A stretch of 26,723 bases of DNA from VGWB01 sp964614245 (GTDB taxonomy: Bacteria > Bacteroidota > Ignavibacteria > UBA10030), in NCBI GenBank assembly GCA_964614245.1, contig CAZTKU010000015.1, positions 1 to 26,723 of the forward strand, in the 5' to 3' direction. How positions within the stretch are numbered: the stretch's first letter is position 1; each line of letters opens with the position of its first letter. This document shows, piece after piece, positions 16,677 to 25,037 of this stretch. The notes below the pieces were generated by a model. It had not been told where the DNA came from. It made no database searches and worked only from the letters and a program-made list of their open reading frames with translations. The position numbers and the translations under genes are program-made.

Positions 16677-18221
16677 TTAGCCCTGTGCTTCGATCGCTTC
16701 CTTGAAGGCTACCCGTCTTCGCCACCGAAACAGACCGTACGCAACGATCAGTATTGGCGGACCGATCAAATCAGCATATTTCAAGAACCGTTTCGTCCCG
16801 TCGGATACCTGCTCCAGGGGAGGAGTTGCGACGTTCTTCGAACGAATCGTAATCAGGCCGGCGTCATCAGCAAGGTAGTCGACGATGTTAGCGAGGAAGG
16901 TCAGATTGCCCCTGTTGCCGAGGAAGTCGTCTTTCATGAAATCGCCGTCACCCACAACGACGATTCTGGTTTCCGGGCTGCTCGTTACGAGAGCAGGAGG
17001 TTGCTTGCCCTCAAAAAAGCTCTTAAAAGAACCATGCACAATTGCGGCAAGCGGAATTCCATCCTCAGCGAGGTCTGCTGGTGTATATCGCTGGAACGGG
17101 TCGATGAGGAAGAATCCCGTCTGGCGCCCGCTCCGCTTCGAGGAACGCACCAGCACCTCAGTCTTCAAACCTTTTCCTGCCGCACCGTTCGTATCGACCG
17201 AGCTCACAAAGTGAAAGAAGACGCTCTGCAGGTCTTTCACAATGGGATTGTTCGTGTTGAAGTTCGAAGCGACAGGAATGTAGGGGAACGGGACCTGGCT
17301 CTGGAACGTGAAACCCCCTTGCTGCTGCAAGACAGAGATATTCGCACACTGCACATCGCGGACAAGATCGGGGTTCACGCGCGTGCCATACTGCTGAAGC
17401 ATATCCTCGAGGCCGAGATCAACTGGTTGCCCCATCCTCATTTGAAGATTTGCATTGACCCGGTTCAAGAGGAAGGCGATTCTCCCGCCGCGCATGAGGT
17501 ACTGGTCGATTTGATACTTCGCGCTGTCTTGAAAACGGTTTTGTGGCGAGATCACCAGCAGCGTCGCGACGTCCAGCGGGACCGGCTCACCTTTGCTGAG
17601 TTCGACTGGCGTCAGATCATACTGAGAGGACACCGCCTGATAGGTCTGACGCATGGCTGAGATGTCCGCTTCACCGTGTCCTGTGGTATAGCCAATCTTC
17701 TTTTTTGTCCGCGTGGTCAATCGTTTCAGCGCGCTGCTAATGTCGTACTCCAGTGAACTGAGATTCTGAATAACTGGCAGGACCTCCTTCCGATCCTCAT
17801 AAAGCATCACCAGGCCAAGGTATCCACGCTTCACCTCCAGTTTGTCTTCGTTCACGACCTGAACCTGGACTGGTGCAATGCCCTGTTGTTGTGCATCCTG
17901 CTCGCCTTTTTCTCCTTGAGGGTTGATGAACTCATACTGCAAATTCCCTTTTGCGTACGCCTTATATTCATTGAGGATGTCCAGAACTGCTCGGCGATTG
18001 CTGTTGTACGGAGCAGGAAGATCCTCGGTGAAATATGCCTTGAGAGTGACACGATCATCGAGCGTGCCGACCATATTCTTGCTGGCATCGGAAAGCGTGT
18101 ACACCTTCTGTGAGGTAAGGTCGAGTCGACCGAAGAGACGAATCGAAATGATATTAAGGACAACCAGAATCCCAAGGATCAGTGCGATCCGGGCGATTGT
18201 CTGCGTCTTGTGCTTCTTCAT
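16677..18221 (-). CDS. gldG: GldG-like ABC transporter auxiliary protein
   Basis: This 514-aa protein has one N-terminal membrane helix (about residues 11-29), a long extracytoplasmic domain and a C-terminal helix (about 485-505) followed by RWRRR. It matches the GldG/ABC_transp_aux family: the N-terminal part DDRVTLKAYFTEDLPAPYN, the conserved TTGHGE (181-184), and the LLVISPQNRF segment of a flavodoxin-like fold. GldG is named from gliding motility in Flavobacterium, but the family is widespread in non-gliding bacteria, so the name indicates homology rather than function. It follows the permease gene after a 67-base gap that holds a striking inverted repeat. The ATG has no evident ribosome site. 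Confidence 0.88.
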   Translation of the reverse strand: MKKHKTQTIARIALILGILVVLNIISIRLFGRLDLTSQKVYTLSDASKNMVGTLDDRVTLKAYFTEDLPAPYNSNRRAVLDILNEYKAYAKGNLQYEFINPQGEKGEQDAQQQGIAPVQVQVVNEDKLEVKRGYLGLVMLYEDRKEVLPVIQNLSSLEYDISSALKRLTTRTKKKIGYTTGHGEADISAMRQTYQAVSSQYDLTPVELSKGEPVPLDVATLLVISPQNRFQDSAKYQIDQYLMRGGRIAFLLNRVNANLQMRMGQPVDLGLEDMLQQYGTRVNPDLVRDVQCANISVLQQQGGFTFQSQVPFPYIPVASNFNTNNPIVKDLQSVFFHFVSSVDTNGAAGKGLKTEVLVRSSKRSGRQTGFFLIDPFQRYTPADLAEDGIPLAAIVHGSFKSFFEGKQPPALVTSSPETRIVVVGDGDFMKDDFLGNRGNLTFLANIVDYLADDAGLITIRSKNVATPPLEQVSDGTKRFLKYADLIGPPILIVAYGLFRWRRRVAFKEAIEAQG

Positions 18222-18244
18222 AGTTCAATCATTGGTAACGGTTT

Positions 18245-18280
18245 CCGATTTTCAATTGTCAATTTGAAATTGACAATCGG
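18245..18280. repeat. Nested inverted repeat between permease and gldG-like gene
   Basis: The arms ATTGTCAATTT (18255-18265) and AAATTGACAAT (18267-18277) are perfect reverse complements around one base. An outer pair CCGATT (18245-18250) and AATCGG (18275-18280) is also complementary and overlaps the inner arms, so two alternative foldings are possible. It is AT-rich and lacks a following T-run on the transcribed strand. It lies within an apparent operon and is a candidate regulatory hairpin or a remnant of a dispersed repeat. Confidence 0.6.
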
Positions 18281-18288
18281 CAATTACC

Positions 18289-19029
18289 TCACCATTTCCG
18301 TCGGCCGAGCGAGACAACGGCCAAGTACAGCGTGAACCCCAGCAGGGAGAGGAAGTAGATCACATCGCGCGTATCAATAACGCCCCGGGCTATATTGGAG
18401 AAATGATAATCAATCCCGAGAAACTCGACGATGCTTGTTAGCGACTCCGGTACATAGAGCAACACCTTGTCCAGCATGAACAACGCAAACACCAGAACAA
18501 ACCCGATAATGAACGCAACGACTTGATTCTCGGTCAGACTCGAAGCGAGCAGACCGATCGCGACATAAGCACCGGCCATCAGCATCAATCCCAAATATCC
18601 ACCAATCACAGGCCCATTATCGATATTTCCGAGGAACGCAATCGTAAGATAATAGACGAGGGTGAGGAGAAGCGCAATCCCGAAAAGAGCCCAGGCTGCA
18701 AAGAATTTCCCCAGGACGATCTCGACGTCGTGGAGCGGTTTGGTGGTGAGAAGTTCGATGGTGCCTGACTTTTTCTCCTCTGAGAGCAACCGCATCGTGA
18801 TAGCCGGAACAACGAAAAGAAACACCGCGGGTACCAGCTCAAACATCAGCCGCAACGATGCAACATTTGCCAGGAACAGGTTGCTCGTATGAAACCAGCC
18901 GATGATGGCAAGGAACACGACGATCACTACATACGCGATTGCCGAATTGAAGTACGAGCGAATCTCCCTCTGAAAGATCGTACCAACGTTGTTCAGGTTG
19001 CCGGAAAGCGATTTCACGTCAAAAGTCAT
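18289..19029 (-). CDS. gldF: GldF-like ABC-2 permease subunit
   Basis: This 246-aa integral membrane protein has about six helices, starting with ALAYVVIVVFLAIIGW-like sequence after the N-terminal cytoplasmic NVGTIFQREIRSYF. The signature EEKKSGTIELLTTKPLHDVEIVLGKF lies between helices 2 and 3 and is the coupling loop that meets the ATPase. Together with the upstream GldA-like ATPase and the downstream GldG-like protein it forms an ABC complex of the gliding-associated type. Its biological substrate is unknown in organisms of this kind. The ATG is at 19029 and no strong ribosome site is visible. Confidence 0.88.
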   Translation of the reverse strand: MTFDVKSLSGNLNNVGTIFQREIRSYFNSAIAYVVIVVFLAIIGWFHTSNLFLANVASLRLMFELVPAVFLFVVPAITMRLLSEEKKSGTIELLTTKPLHDVEIVLGKFFAAWALFGIALLLTLVYYLTIAFLGNIDNGPVIGGYLGLMLMAGAYVAIGLLASSLTENQVVAFIIGFVLVFALFMLDKVLLYVPESLTSIVEFLGIDYHFSNIARGVIDTRDVIYFLSLLGFTLYLAVVSLGRRKW

Positions 19030-19059
19030 AGGAAGATTTCCGATTGTCGATTGTTGCGG

Positions 19060-19165
19060 TTCTCATTTTCTATTCCACTCTCACGCTCACCCACCCTCCC
19101 TCTCCACTTCCTACCCACATACTCAAATACTCAAATACTTGCTACTCACAAACTTCATACTCACA
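19060..19165. repeat. C/T-rich gap with repeated TACTCA words, between gldA-like and permease genes
   Basis: This intercistronic stretch is strongly pyrimidine-rich on the plus strand. It holds two perfect 8-base units TACTCAAA (19120-19127, 19128-19135), then TACTCA again at 19143-19148 and 19158-19163. No reading frame or terminator is evident. It resembles a decaying short tandem repeat. Confidence 0.5.
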
Positions 19166-19168
19166 TGC

Positions 19169-20128
19169 TTACTGTTTACCGTCCTCCGACTTCGTCAACT
19201 TATGAAACACCTCCTCCAGGCTCGTCACTTTTCTCGACATCTCCAGCAGGACCCATTTCTCGCTCACAGCTTGCTTGAACAGCTCTTCCCGGATGTCACT
19301 CCCTTTCACAGCGAAGATGGAGAACCGGTGCGCACCGTCGCTTCCCCCGCCGTATTCCACTGACTCCACGTTCGGCAGAGCTTTGATCTTCGGAAAAATG
19401 TCGATCATCGCGTTCGCCACGTTCGCTTTGAGCTCAATGGTGATCGATTCCGACCCGTGGAATTCTTGTTGCAGCTGAGCCGGTGTCCCATCTGCAGCGA
19501 TTGCCCCCTCGTTAATAATGATGACCCGATCGCACGTTGCCTGCACTTCGGTGAGAATATGGGTCGAAAGAATGACCGTCTTGGCTCGCCCGAGCTGTTT
19601 GATGAGATTGCGAATTTCCACGATCTGGTTCGGATCGAGTCCGCTGGTAGGCTCGTCGAGGATCAGAACGTCCGGTTCATGAATCATCGCCTGAGCGAGG
19701 CCAACCCGCTGCCGGTATCCCTTCGAGAGCTCGCCGATGTCTTTGTGCCGCACCTCCTTGAGTCCGCACACCTCCACCATATGATTCATCTGCTGCTTGA
19801 TTTTCGACCGCTCGATCCCGTGCAGACGCGCAGCATAGTCGAGGTACTCTAAGACGTTCATGTCCATATACAGCGGATTCAACTCGGGGAGATACCCGAT
19901 CTTGCGTCGAACTTCGAGAGAATGGTCAGCTATGTTGTACCCATCGACGTCGACCGTCCCAGCCGTCGGCGGCATGTAGCAGGTGATGATCTTCATCGTC
20001 GTGGTCTTGCCTGCCCCGTTAGGGCCCAGAAAACCAAGGATCTCACCCGTTTTCACGTCGAACGAGATGTCATTGATCGCCCTCTCGTGTCCGTAGTACT
20101 TCGTCAGGTTTCGTACTGTGATTGCCAT
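19169..20128 (-). CDS. gldA: GldA-like ABC transporter ATP-binding protein
   Basis: This 319-aa ABC ATPase has Walker A GPNGAGKT (residues 35-42), signature LSKGYRQRV (134-142), Walker B VLILDEP (154-160) and switch His in STHILTE. The length beyond about 235 residues is a C-terminal extension (SITIELKANVANAMIDIFPK onward) seen in the GldA/NatA-type group. It is the energising subunit for the permease and GldG-like protein encoded next. A well-formed sigma70-like promoter lies 80-110 bases upstream, so this gene probably heads the operon gldA-gldF-gldG-DUF4340. The start ATG gives MAITVRNLTKYYG, a typical start for the family. Confidence 0.93.
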   Translation of the reverse strand: MAITVRNLTKYYGHERAINDISFDVKTGEILGFLGPNGAGKTTTMKIITCYMPPTAGTVDVDGYNIADHSLEVRRKIGYLPELNPLYMDMNVLEYLDYAARLHGIERSKIKQQMNHMVEVCGLKEVRHKDIGELSKGYRQRVGLAQAMIHEPDVLILDEPTSGLDPNQIVEIRNLIKQLGRAKTVILSTHILTEVQATCDRVIIINEGAIAADGTPAQLQQEFHGSESITIELKANVANAMIDIFPKIKALPNVESVEYGGGSDGAHRFSIFAVKGSDIREELFKQAVSEKWVLLEMSRKVTSLEEVFHKLTKSEDGKQ

Positions 20129-20209
20129 GAAGTCTCTTCAACAATAGTAGAAATGGAAAGAGAACGCCGCAGGCTCGACAGCTCATACTGGTTCAAAAGC
20201 AGCGCTGCA

Positions 20210-20238
20210 ATATTATGAAAAAGAGGAAAAAGAATCAA
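20210..20238 (-). promoter_or_regulatory. Predicted sigma70-type promoter of the gldA-like operon
   Basis: On the minus strand TTGATT (20238-20233) and TAATAT (20215-20210) are separated by exactly 17 bases, a pyrimidine-rich spacer. Transcription would begin near 20203, leaving a leader of about 75 bases before the ATG at 20128. The remainder of the 20129-20261 gap shows no other feature. Confidence 0.5.
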
Positions 20239-20261
20239 GAAGGGGGAGACAGATCTGCAGA

Positions 20262-21332
20262 TTAAAGAAGTTTCATCTGGCTTGAGTGATCACGCTGGAA
20301 GTGTTCGGTTGAGAGAGATAGCTTCTCGTCATTGAGGTGATAACGCCTGCAATGTGCGTGGAAGAGTTGATCGATGGCCTCGGCGATCCTTCCTTCTCCC
20401 CGGAGCCGCTTGCCGAAGTCCGAGCATGATAGATCTCCTCCGCGCACAGCTCGAATGCGGCTCAGAATTCGCTGAGCTTGTTCTGGGAGCTCACGCTCGA
20501 GCCAGTCAACGAAAAGCTCCTTCACGGCGTACGGGAGCCGCACCATCGCGTGACTCGCAAACTGTGCGCCCCGCTCTGAGACATGTTTAAGAATCGACGG
20601 TATTTCGCAGTCATTCAGACCGGGGATGACGGGAGCGATATTGACGCCAACGGGTATGCCGTTTTGTGCAAGTGCCTCGACGGTTTCAAGCCGCTTGACG
20701 GGGGTTGACGTTCGGGGCTCCATTGCGCGAACGAGTTCTGGATTGAGTGTGGTGACGGTAATGATGACAAGAACAAGCTTGAGCGTCGCGAGTTCTTTGA
20801 GAATATCGATATCGCGCTGGATGAGGGCATTTTTTGTTGTAATGGAAAGAGGATTACGGTACTTGAAGAAGACGCGGAGGCATTGACGCGTGAGTTGCAG
20901 CTTTCGCTCGATAGGCTGATAGCAATCGGTGTCCCCAGAAACGACAACCACCTGCGGCTGCCACGACGCGCTTCTGAATTGCCCCTCCAGCAGCCGAGCC
21001 ACGTCGGGCTTGACCATGATCTTCGTTTCGAAATCCAAGCCTGGGGAAAATCCAAGGTACTCATGTGACGGTCTCGCGTAACAGTAAACGCAGCCGTGTT
21101 CACAGCCCCGGTACGGGTTCAGGCTGTAGGTGAATTCAAGATCGGGGCTATCGTTTTTCGCTAGAACGGACTTGGTGTGATCAATATAGAATTTGGTCAG
21201 CACGCTGCGGTCGGGATCAGGATCCTCGAAGTATTGAGCGAGATCATCCGGGGTTCTCTCGATCTTCAGCGCTTCGAACCTGTTAGGCGGATTGAAGCCG
21301 GCGCCGCGACCCGTCATGACTTGCTGCGTCAT
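20262..21332 (-). CDS. PA0069-family radical SAM protein (spore photoproduct lyase-like)
   Basis: This 356-aa protein carries the radical SAM cluster motif CEHGCVYC (Cys77, Cys81, Cys84) in the context YSLNPYRGCEHGCVYCYAR, characteristic of the PA0069 family. A TIM-barrel core follows (VVVSGDTDCYQPIERKLQLT, SITTKN, VLVIITVTT). This family is related to spore photoproduct lyase-like enzymes and is often annotated as DNA repair, though its reaction is not established as far as I know. It starts nine bases after the PolB stop, so the two are almost surely co-transcribed. That supports a DNA repair role. A second in-frame ATG five codons downstream is possible as start. Confidence 0.92.
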   Translation of the reverse strand: MTQQVMTGRGAGFNPPNRFEALKIERTPDDLAQYFEDPDPDRSVLTKFYIDHTKSVLAKNDSPDLEFTYSLNPYRGCEHGCVYCYARPSHEYLGFSPGLDFETKIMVKPDVARLLEGQFRSASWQPQVVVVSGDTDCYQPIERKLQLTRQCLRVFFKYRNPLSITTKNALIQRDIDILKELATLKLVLVIITVTTLNPELVRAMEPRTSTPVKRLETVEALAQNGIPVGVNIAPVIPGLNDCEIPSILKHVSERGAQFASHAMVRLPYAVKELFVDWLERELPEQAQRILSRIRAVRGGDLSCSDFGKRLRGEGRIAEAIDQLFHAHCRRYHLNDEKLSLSTEHFQRDHSSQMKLL

Positions 21333-21341
21333 AGTCTTATC

Positions 21342-23678
21342 TCAGGGGTGGACGCGCATCCGAAACAGCGGGATCTGCTTCGTGGGAGTGGAGTGATGGA
21401 ACTCAAGGACCCGCGCTGCGCGACCGCGTTTCTTGTCCGCGGGTGTTGAGAGACCAAGGTATTCTTTCAGCTTCTGCAGATCGTAGCCCAACGGGAGCAG
21501 GAGGGTCTCGGCCGCTTTCAGCGCAAATTCCGTGTACTGCTCAATATCATAACCATCCTCAAACGCGTAGAGCGCGAGCGGTTTGGCCTTCTCCGGTTTC
21601 TTTTTGCCCGATTGATCGATGATGATGAACTCAATCGATTCTCCCGCGGCGAGAGGAACTCCCATCTCCTTGACGAGCTTCGAGACCACGGCGCTCAAGC
21701 TGTTGTTGGTATACTCATCCGCTTCTTTGGTGATGTGCCGGCGGAGGACGAGTTCCATCGGGTTTGCTTTTCCGCTGCGCAGGAGCGAGATGAAGTTTTG
21801 CACAATCTCAAGCAGCTCGGGCACCTTTGCGGACACTTCTTCTACACCCTGTGCGCCGGACAGGCGCTCGAGCATGGCTGATTGCATATTCTTGATGAAC
21901 TTTGGCACATCCCGACGCCGCGTTTCGATACCACGGATTTTAATCTCGCCGTGGCGATACCAGCCGACGTACCGGTTGGCCGCGGTGATGTCCGGATCCA
22001 TCTTCGATGCCGGAAAAAGAATCCAGTTGTAGATCCCCTCGAGCGAAATGTCAATGCCCACCTTTCGCCCGATTTCCCGGGAGAGATCCTCGTACTCCCG
22101 TTCCGTTGCGCCCTCCTTCTTCAGCCATATGCAATCGATAATTGCGTGGAGCAGGTGAAAGCCATGGCTTTCAGCAATTTCCTTGGCGCTCAAAATAGCA
22201 TCGCGTGAGAATGCGTTGACCGACTCGTGCGCCTCAATCTTGCCGAACCGCGCGTTCTTGTACCCGAGATACCCGAAACAACTCACCAACATCCACTTGA
22301 GTGCGTTCTGCCGGCGGTCGTACCGACGATACAGCACTTCATCGTTCCCCTTATACTTCTTTTTCATCGCCTTGTAGTACGCCCGTTTCTTCACGACGGC
22401 GCGCAGCGTCGCCGGCACGATCCCCTCCCGGTTCTCGCAGATCGAGTATCCGAGCTCCGGCACTTTCCCGTTCTTGCAGCAACGACAATTGACAGTCTCC
22501 GGTGACACGTTGTGCTCGACCATGATGGTCGGATACATCGACACAAAATCGAGCTCGGCAACGCTCTCGTGGTAGCCGAGCGGCGGATTGAAAATGAGCC
22601 CGCCGCGGTCCGCCAGCAGCAGCGTGGCAGCGGATTTGAAGTCCTCCGGCTCACGCTTCTTCGCGGGGATCAAAATGTTGTTCCGGTACGCCCACGACAG
22701 CTGCAGCGACGACATCGAGGTGCCGATGCTTGCCCGCCCCTGCCGCTGGCCGCACATCTGCGTCAGCCGTGTCATCTCGAACAATCCGTCGAGATCCGCC
22801 TCAGCCACCGTCATCGAGTTGGTGGCATCCACATGCCATCGCCCTGCAAGCTCAAACGCTCCGTCCTTGTGAACGATTTTGCCATACTGGAAGAAGCTCG
22901 ACTCCTTCGTTGTCACGTAGCCCGCATCCTGGTCGCGGTTGAACAACAACGGCACCTTGTACCGCTGCGCCAAGGCGGTGATCTTCGGCATCAGGACCGA
23001 GTCGCCGTAGTCCGTCAGAACAATGTCCGGATCGCACCGATGCAGATGCCAGTTCAGAGCTTCGAGCACTTCGCGCGGCGTTTCCTGTTCGAGCACGTAC
23101 GTGCGGTCATCGTAGATCACTTCAAGCTGGAGATGCTTCTGGTACTTCGGCGGCACGAAGTCATTCGCATTCCGCAGCAGCATGATCGAAAAGGGAGGCA
23201 GCTGGTAATCCGTCGCTTCGCGTGAGTCGCACAGCGTCCAGCCAGTGAGCTGCTCGTTCTCATCAAACTCATAGTCGCCAAACGCAAGCGGGAAGAGTTG
23301 TGTCTCGTAGAGAAACAGCTGGGCGACCAGGATGTCGGAATTGAAAAACGTAAAGTGAGGAAAGAACCGCTCAAAATACCACACAACATCCCTGAAGCGC
23401 ATCGCATCATGCACGCTCACCTGCAGCACATCGAGCGGGTCCCCGGAGTAAATTTCCGTCCTCGTCGTTCGCGTGAGCGTCAAGGGAATGGGGCATCGTG
23501 TACCGAGCGCCTCCGCGCGCCGCGTATCACTGCCATTCAGGTGAAGAAAAAAGGAGGGCACAAACGCACTGAAGCGACGATGCTTCTCCCCATTCTGATC
23601 GATGAACCAGAGCGTGAACCCCCGGGGAGTCGGATAAACATCGAAGAGCCATCCGGTGATAGTGGAACATCTACCCAT
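21342..23678 (-). CDS. Family B DNA polymerase, divergent, with degenerate exonuclease domain
   Basis: This 778-aa polymerase has motif A LDFVSMYPTI (catalytic Asp377), a zinc-ribbon-like CRCC...C region just after it, motif B RRQNALKWMLVSCFGYLGYKNARFG (about 455-479) and a motif C reading AIIDCIWL instead of YGDTDSIFV. Best alignment keeps the second, catalytic Asp (Asp515, codon at 22134-22136) and loses the first. The N-terminal exonuclease region lacks DxE (Exo I) and the usual Exo II sequence is replaced by LTDYGDSVLMP, so proofreading is unlikely. That suits a damage-bypass polymerase, like the archaeal PolB2 group. This comparison is from memory. The ATG at 23678 is taken as start; an in-frame TTG at 23693 would add five residues. 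It is followed at nine bases by the radical SAM gene and separated from the RecA-like gene by a Fic insertion. Confidence 0.9.
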   Translation of the reverse strand: MGRCSTITGWLFDVYPTPRGFTLWFIDQNGEKHRRFSAFVPSFFLHLNGSDTRRAEALGTRCPIPLTLTRTTRTEIYSGDPLDVLQVSVHDAMRFRDVVWYFERFFPHFTFFNSDILVAQLFLYETQLFPLAFGDYEFDENEQLTGWTLCDSREATDYQLPPFSIMLLRNANDFVPPKYQKHLQLEVIYDDRTYVLEQETPREVLEALNWHLHRCDPDIVLTDYGDSVLMPKITALAQRYKVPLLFNRDQDAGYVTTKESSFFQYGKIVHKDGAFELAGRWHVDATNSMTVAEADLDGLFEMTRLTQMCGQRQGRASIGTSMSSLQLSWAYRNNILIPAKKREPEDFKSAATLLLADRGGLIFNPPLGYHESVAELDFVSMYPTIMVEHNVSPETVNCRCCKNGKVPELGYSICENREGIVPATLRAVVKKRAYYKAMKKKYKGNDEVLYRRYDRRQNALKWMLVSCFGYLGYKNARFGKIEAHESVNAFSRDAILSAKEIAESHGFHLLHAIIDCIWLKKEGATEREYEDLSREIGRKVGIDISLEGIYNWILFPASKMDPDITAANRYVGWYRHGEIKIRGIETRRRDVPKFIKNMQSAMLERLSGAQGVEEVSAKVPELLEIVQNFISLLRSGKANPMELVLRRHITKEADEYTNNSLSAVVSKLVKEMGVPLAAGESIEFIIIDQSGKKKPEKAKPLALYAFEDGYDIEQYTEFALKAAETLLLPLGYDLQKLKEYLGLSTPADKKRGRAARVLEFHHSTPTKQIPLFRMRVHP

Positions 23679-23723
23679 AGGCTTTTCTGGCAAAAAATGC
23701 CTTGTTTATTGCACTTTTCACTA

Positions 23724-23774
23724 TTGCAATATGGGAATGCAAATCTTACATTATAACATAATGTATTACATTAT
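23724..23774. promoter_or_regulatory. AT-rich divergent promoter region with palindromic operator-like repeat
   Basis: TACATTAT (23747-23754) and ATAATGTA (23758-23765) form a perfect palindrome around AAC, and a third copy TACATTAT follows at 23767-23774. On the plus strand TTGCAA (23724-23729) lies 17 bases before TACATT (23747-23752), a plausible promoter for the Fic gene. On the minus strand TGTTATAAT (23758-23750) is an extended -10 element that could serve the PolB gene, about 70 bases from its start. Both -10 elements lie in the palindrome, so one bound protein could control both genes. The rest of the 23679-23851 gap is AT-rich with no further recognisable feature. Confidence 0.45.
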
Positions 23775-23851
23775 ATATATATTTTTTAATATATTAAAAT
23801 TGTAACCAATTATATACAAATGGCTTACAGCAAACAAAATATAAAACATTT

Positions 23852-25015
23852 ATGCGCTCATATGAAGCAACACACCCTTGGTTTACCTTTCAACTAGATC
23901 TAAGAAGGGTTAATCACAAACTTTGGCTTAAACTGGGCGAAGCACAATCCAAATGTGAACACATCGCTGGCGTTCCGTTACGACCAACCACCGCTCGTGA
24001 GCTTCATCAGATTTATCTCGCAAAAGGTGCTGCTGCTACCACTGCAATCGAGGGTAATACTCTTTCAGAAAAGGAAGTCCTTGATCTTCTCGAGGGAAAA
24101 TTGAAACTCTCGCCTTCAAAGGAATACTTAGCCCAAGAAGTCAAAAACATCATAGATGCTTGTAACCTGATCGCAAAAAATATATTCGATGGGACGGCCT
24201 CTGCTATTTCAGTAGATGAGATTGCACAATACAATCGTCTAGTGCTTGACAAATTAAAGCTTGAAGACAACGTAATTCCTGGCGAGATGCGAACTTATTC
24301 CGTTGGCGTCGCCCGCTACAAGGCAGTACCGTTTGAAGACTGCAAGTATCTTCTCACACGACTCTGCGATTGGATGAATAGTGAGTTTTGGGTTTCCGAC
24401 GAGAACAGAATCGCATTTGGTATCCTCAGAGCTGCGGTTGCACATCTGTATTTTGCGTGGATTCATCCTTTTGGCGATGGCAACGGAAGAACAGCTCGAT
24501 TTCTCGAATTTCGAATACTATTGGAGGCTGGAATTCCTTCGGCGGCCACGCACCTGCTGAGTAATCACTACAACCAGACTAGACAGGAGTATTACAGACA
24601 ACTAGATAATGCAAGTAAATCGGGCGGAGACATTCTACCATTTATAGAATACGCCGCAAGCGGTTTTGTTGAAGGACTCCGTGAGCAAATCTCCGTCATT
24701 AGAGAACAACAATGGAGTGTTACTTGGCGCAACTACGTTCACGAGACATTTAAAGACAAAAACAGCAAAGGTGATATTCGAAGACGGCACTTGGTGCTGG
24801 ATCTTTCAGCTCATCGAGAGTTTGTGCCCATCTCAAAGATTAAGGAGCTTAGCCCACGCGTCGCTGCAAACTATGCGGGTCTTTCAGATATGACATTGAC
24901 ACGTGACATTAATGAGTTGGTTCAAATGAATCTTCTTGAACGCACGCCCGACGGGATTCGCGCCAAACAAGGACTCATCCTGGCATTCCTGCCACCCTCA
25001 AGAAATATGCGGTAG
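23852..25015 (+). CDS. Fic family protein (AMP-transferase type, N-terminal inhibitory motif, C-terminal winged helix)
   Basis: This 387-aa protein carries the full Fic motif HPFGDGNGRTAR (residues 205-216), which transfers AMP or another nucleotide moiety to a target hydroxyl. An inhibitory-helix motif matching [S/T]xxxE[G/N] (TTAIEG, residues 63-68) lies in the N-terminal region, so it is a self-inhibited class II Fic protein and needs no separate antitoxin. A Fic_N-like domain precedes the Fic core, and a winged-helix-like segment (FVPISKIKEL...VAANYAGLSDMTLTRDINEL) ends it, suggesting DNA binding or autoregulation. It is oriented against its neighbours and is low in GC (22 of 60 at 24121-24180, against 32 of 60 in polB at 22501-22560). 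No Shine-Dalgarno is seen, only A-rich sequence. It was probably acquired by transfer into the PolB operon. Confidence 0.93.
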   Translation: MRSYEATHPWFTFQLDLRRVNHKLWLKLGEAQSKCEHIAGVPLRPTTARELHQIYLAKGAAATTAIEGNTLSEKEVLDLLEGKLKLSPSKEYLAQEVKNIIDACNLIAKNIFDGTASAISVDEIAQYNRLVLDKLKLEDNVIPGEMRTYSVGVARYKAVPFEDCKYLLTRLCDWMNSEFWVSDENRIAFGILRAAVAHLYFAWIHPFGDGNGRTARFLEFRILLEAGIPSAATHLLSNHYNQTRQEYYRQLDNASKSGGDILPFIEYAASGFVEGLREQISVIREQQWSVTWRNYVHETFKDKNSKGDIRRRHLVLDLSAHREFVPISKIKELSPRVAANYAGLSDMTLTRDINELVQMNLLERTPDGIRAKQGLILAFLPPSRNMR

Positions 25016-25037
25016 TTATTGCCCTTCGTATGGCTTC

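Noticed and set aside
17001..17660. 219-codon plus-strand open frame
   Set aside because: Antisense to the GldG-like gene and without any motif.
16677..20128. Evidence for gliding motility
   Set aside because: GldA/F/G-like proteins are widespread in non-gliding bacteria, and no other gliding genes are in the window. Only homology is claimed.
22512..23225. 237-codon plus-strand open frame
   Set aside because: It lies antisense within the PolB gene, has Arg/His/Leu-rich shadow composition, no domain motif and no ribosome site.
23852..25015. Fic toxin-antitoxin pair
   Set aside because: No small antitoxin gene is adjacent. The inhibitory motif is within the Fic protein itself.
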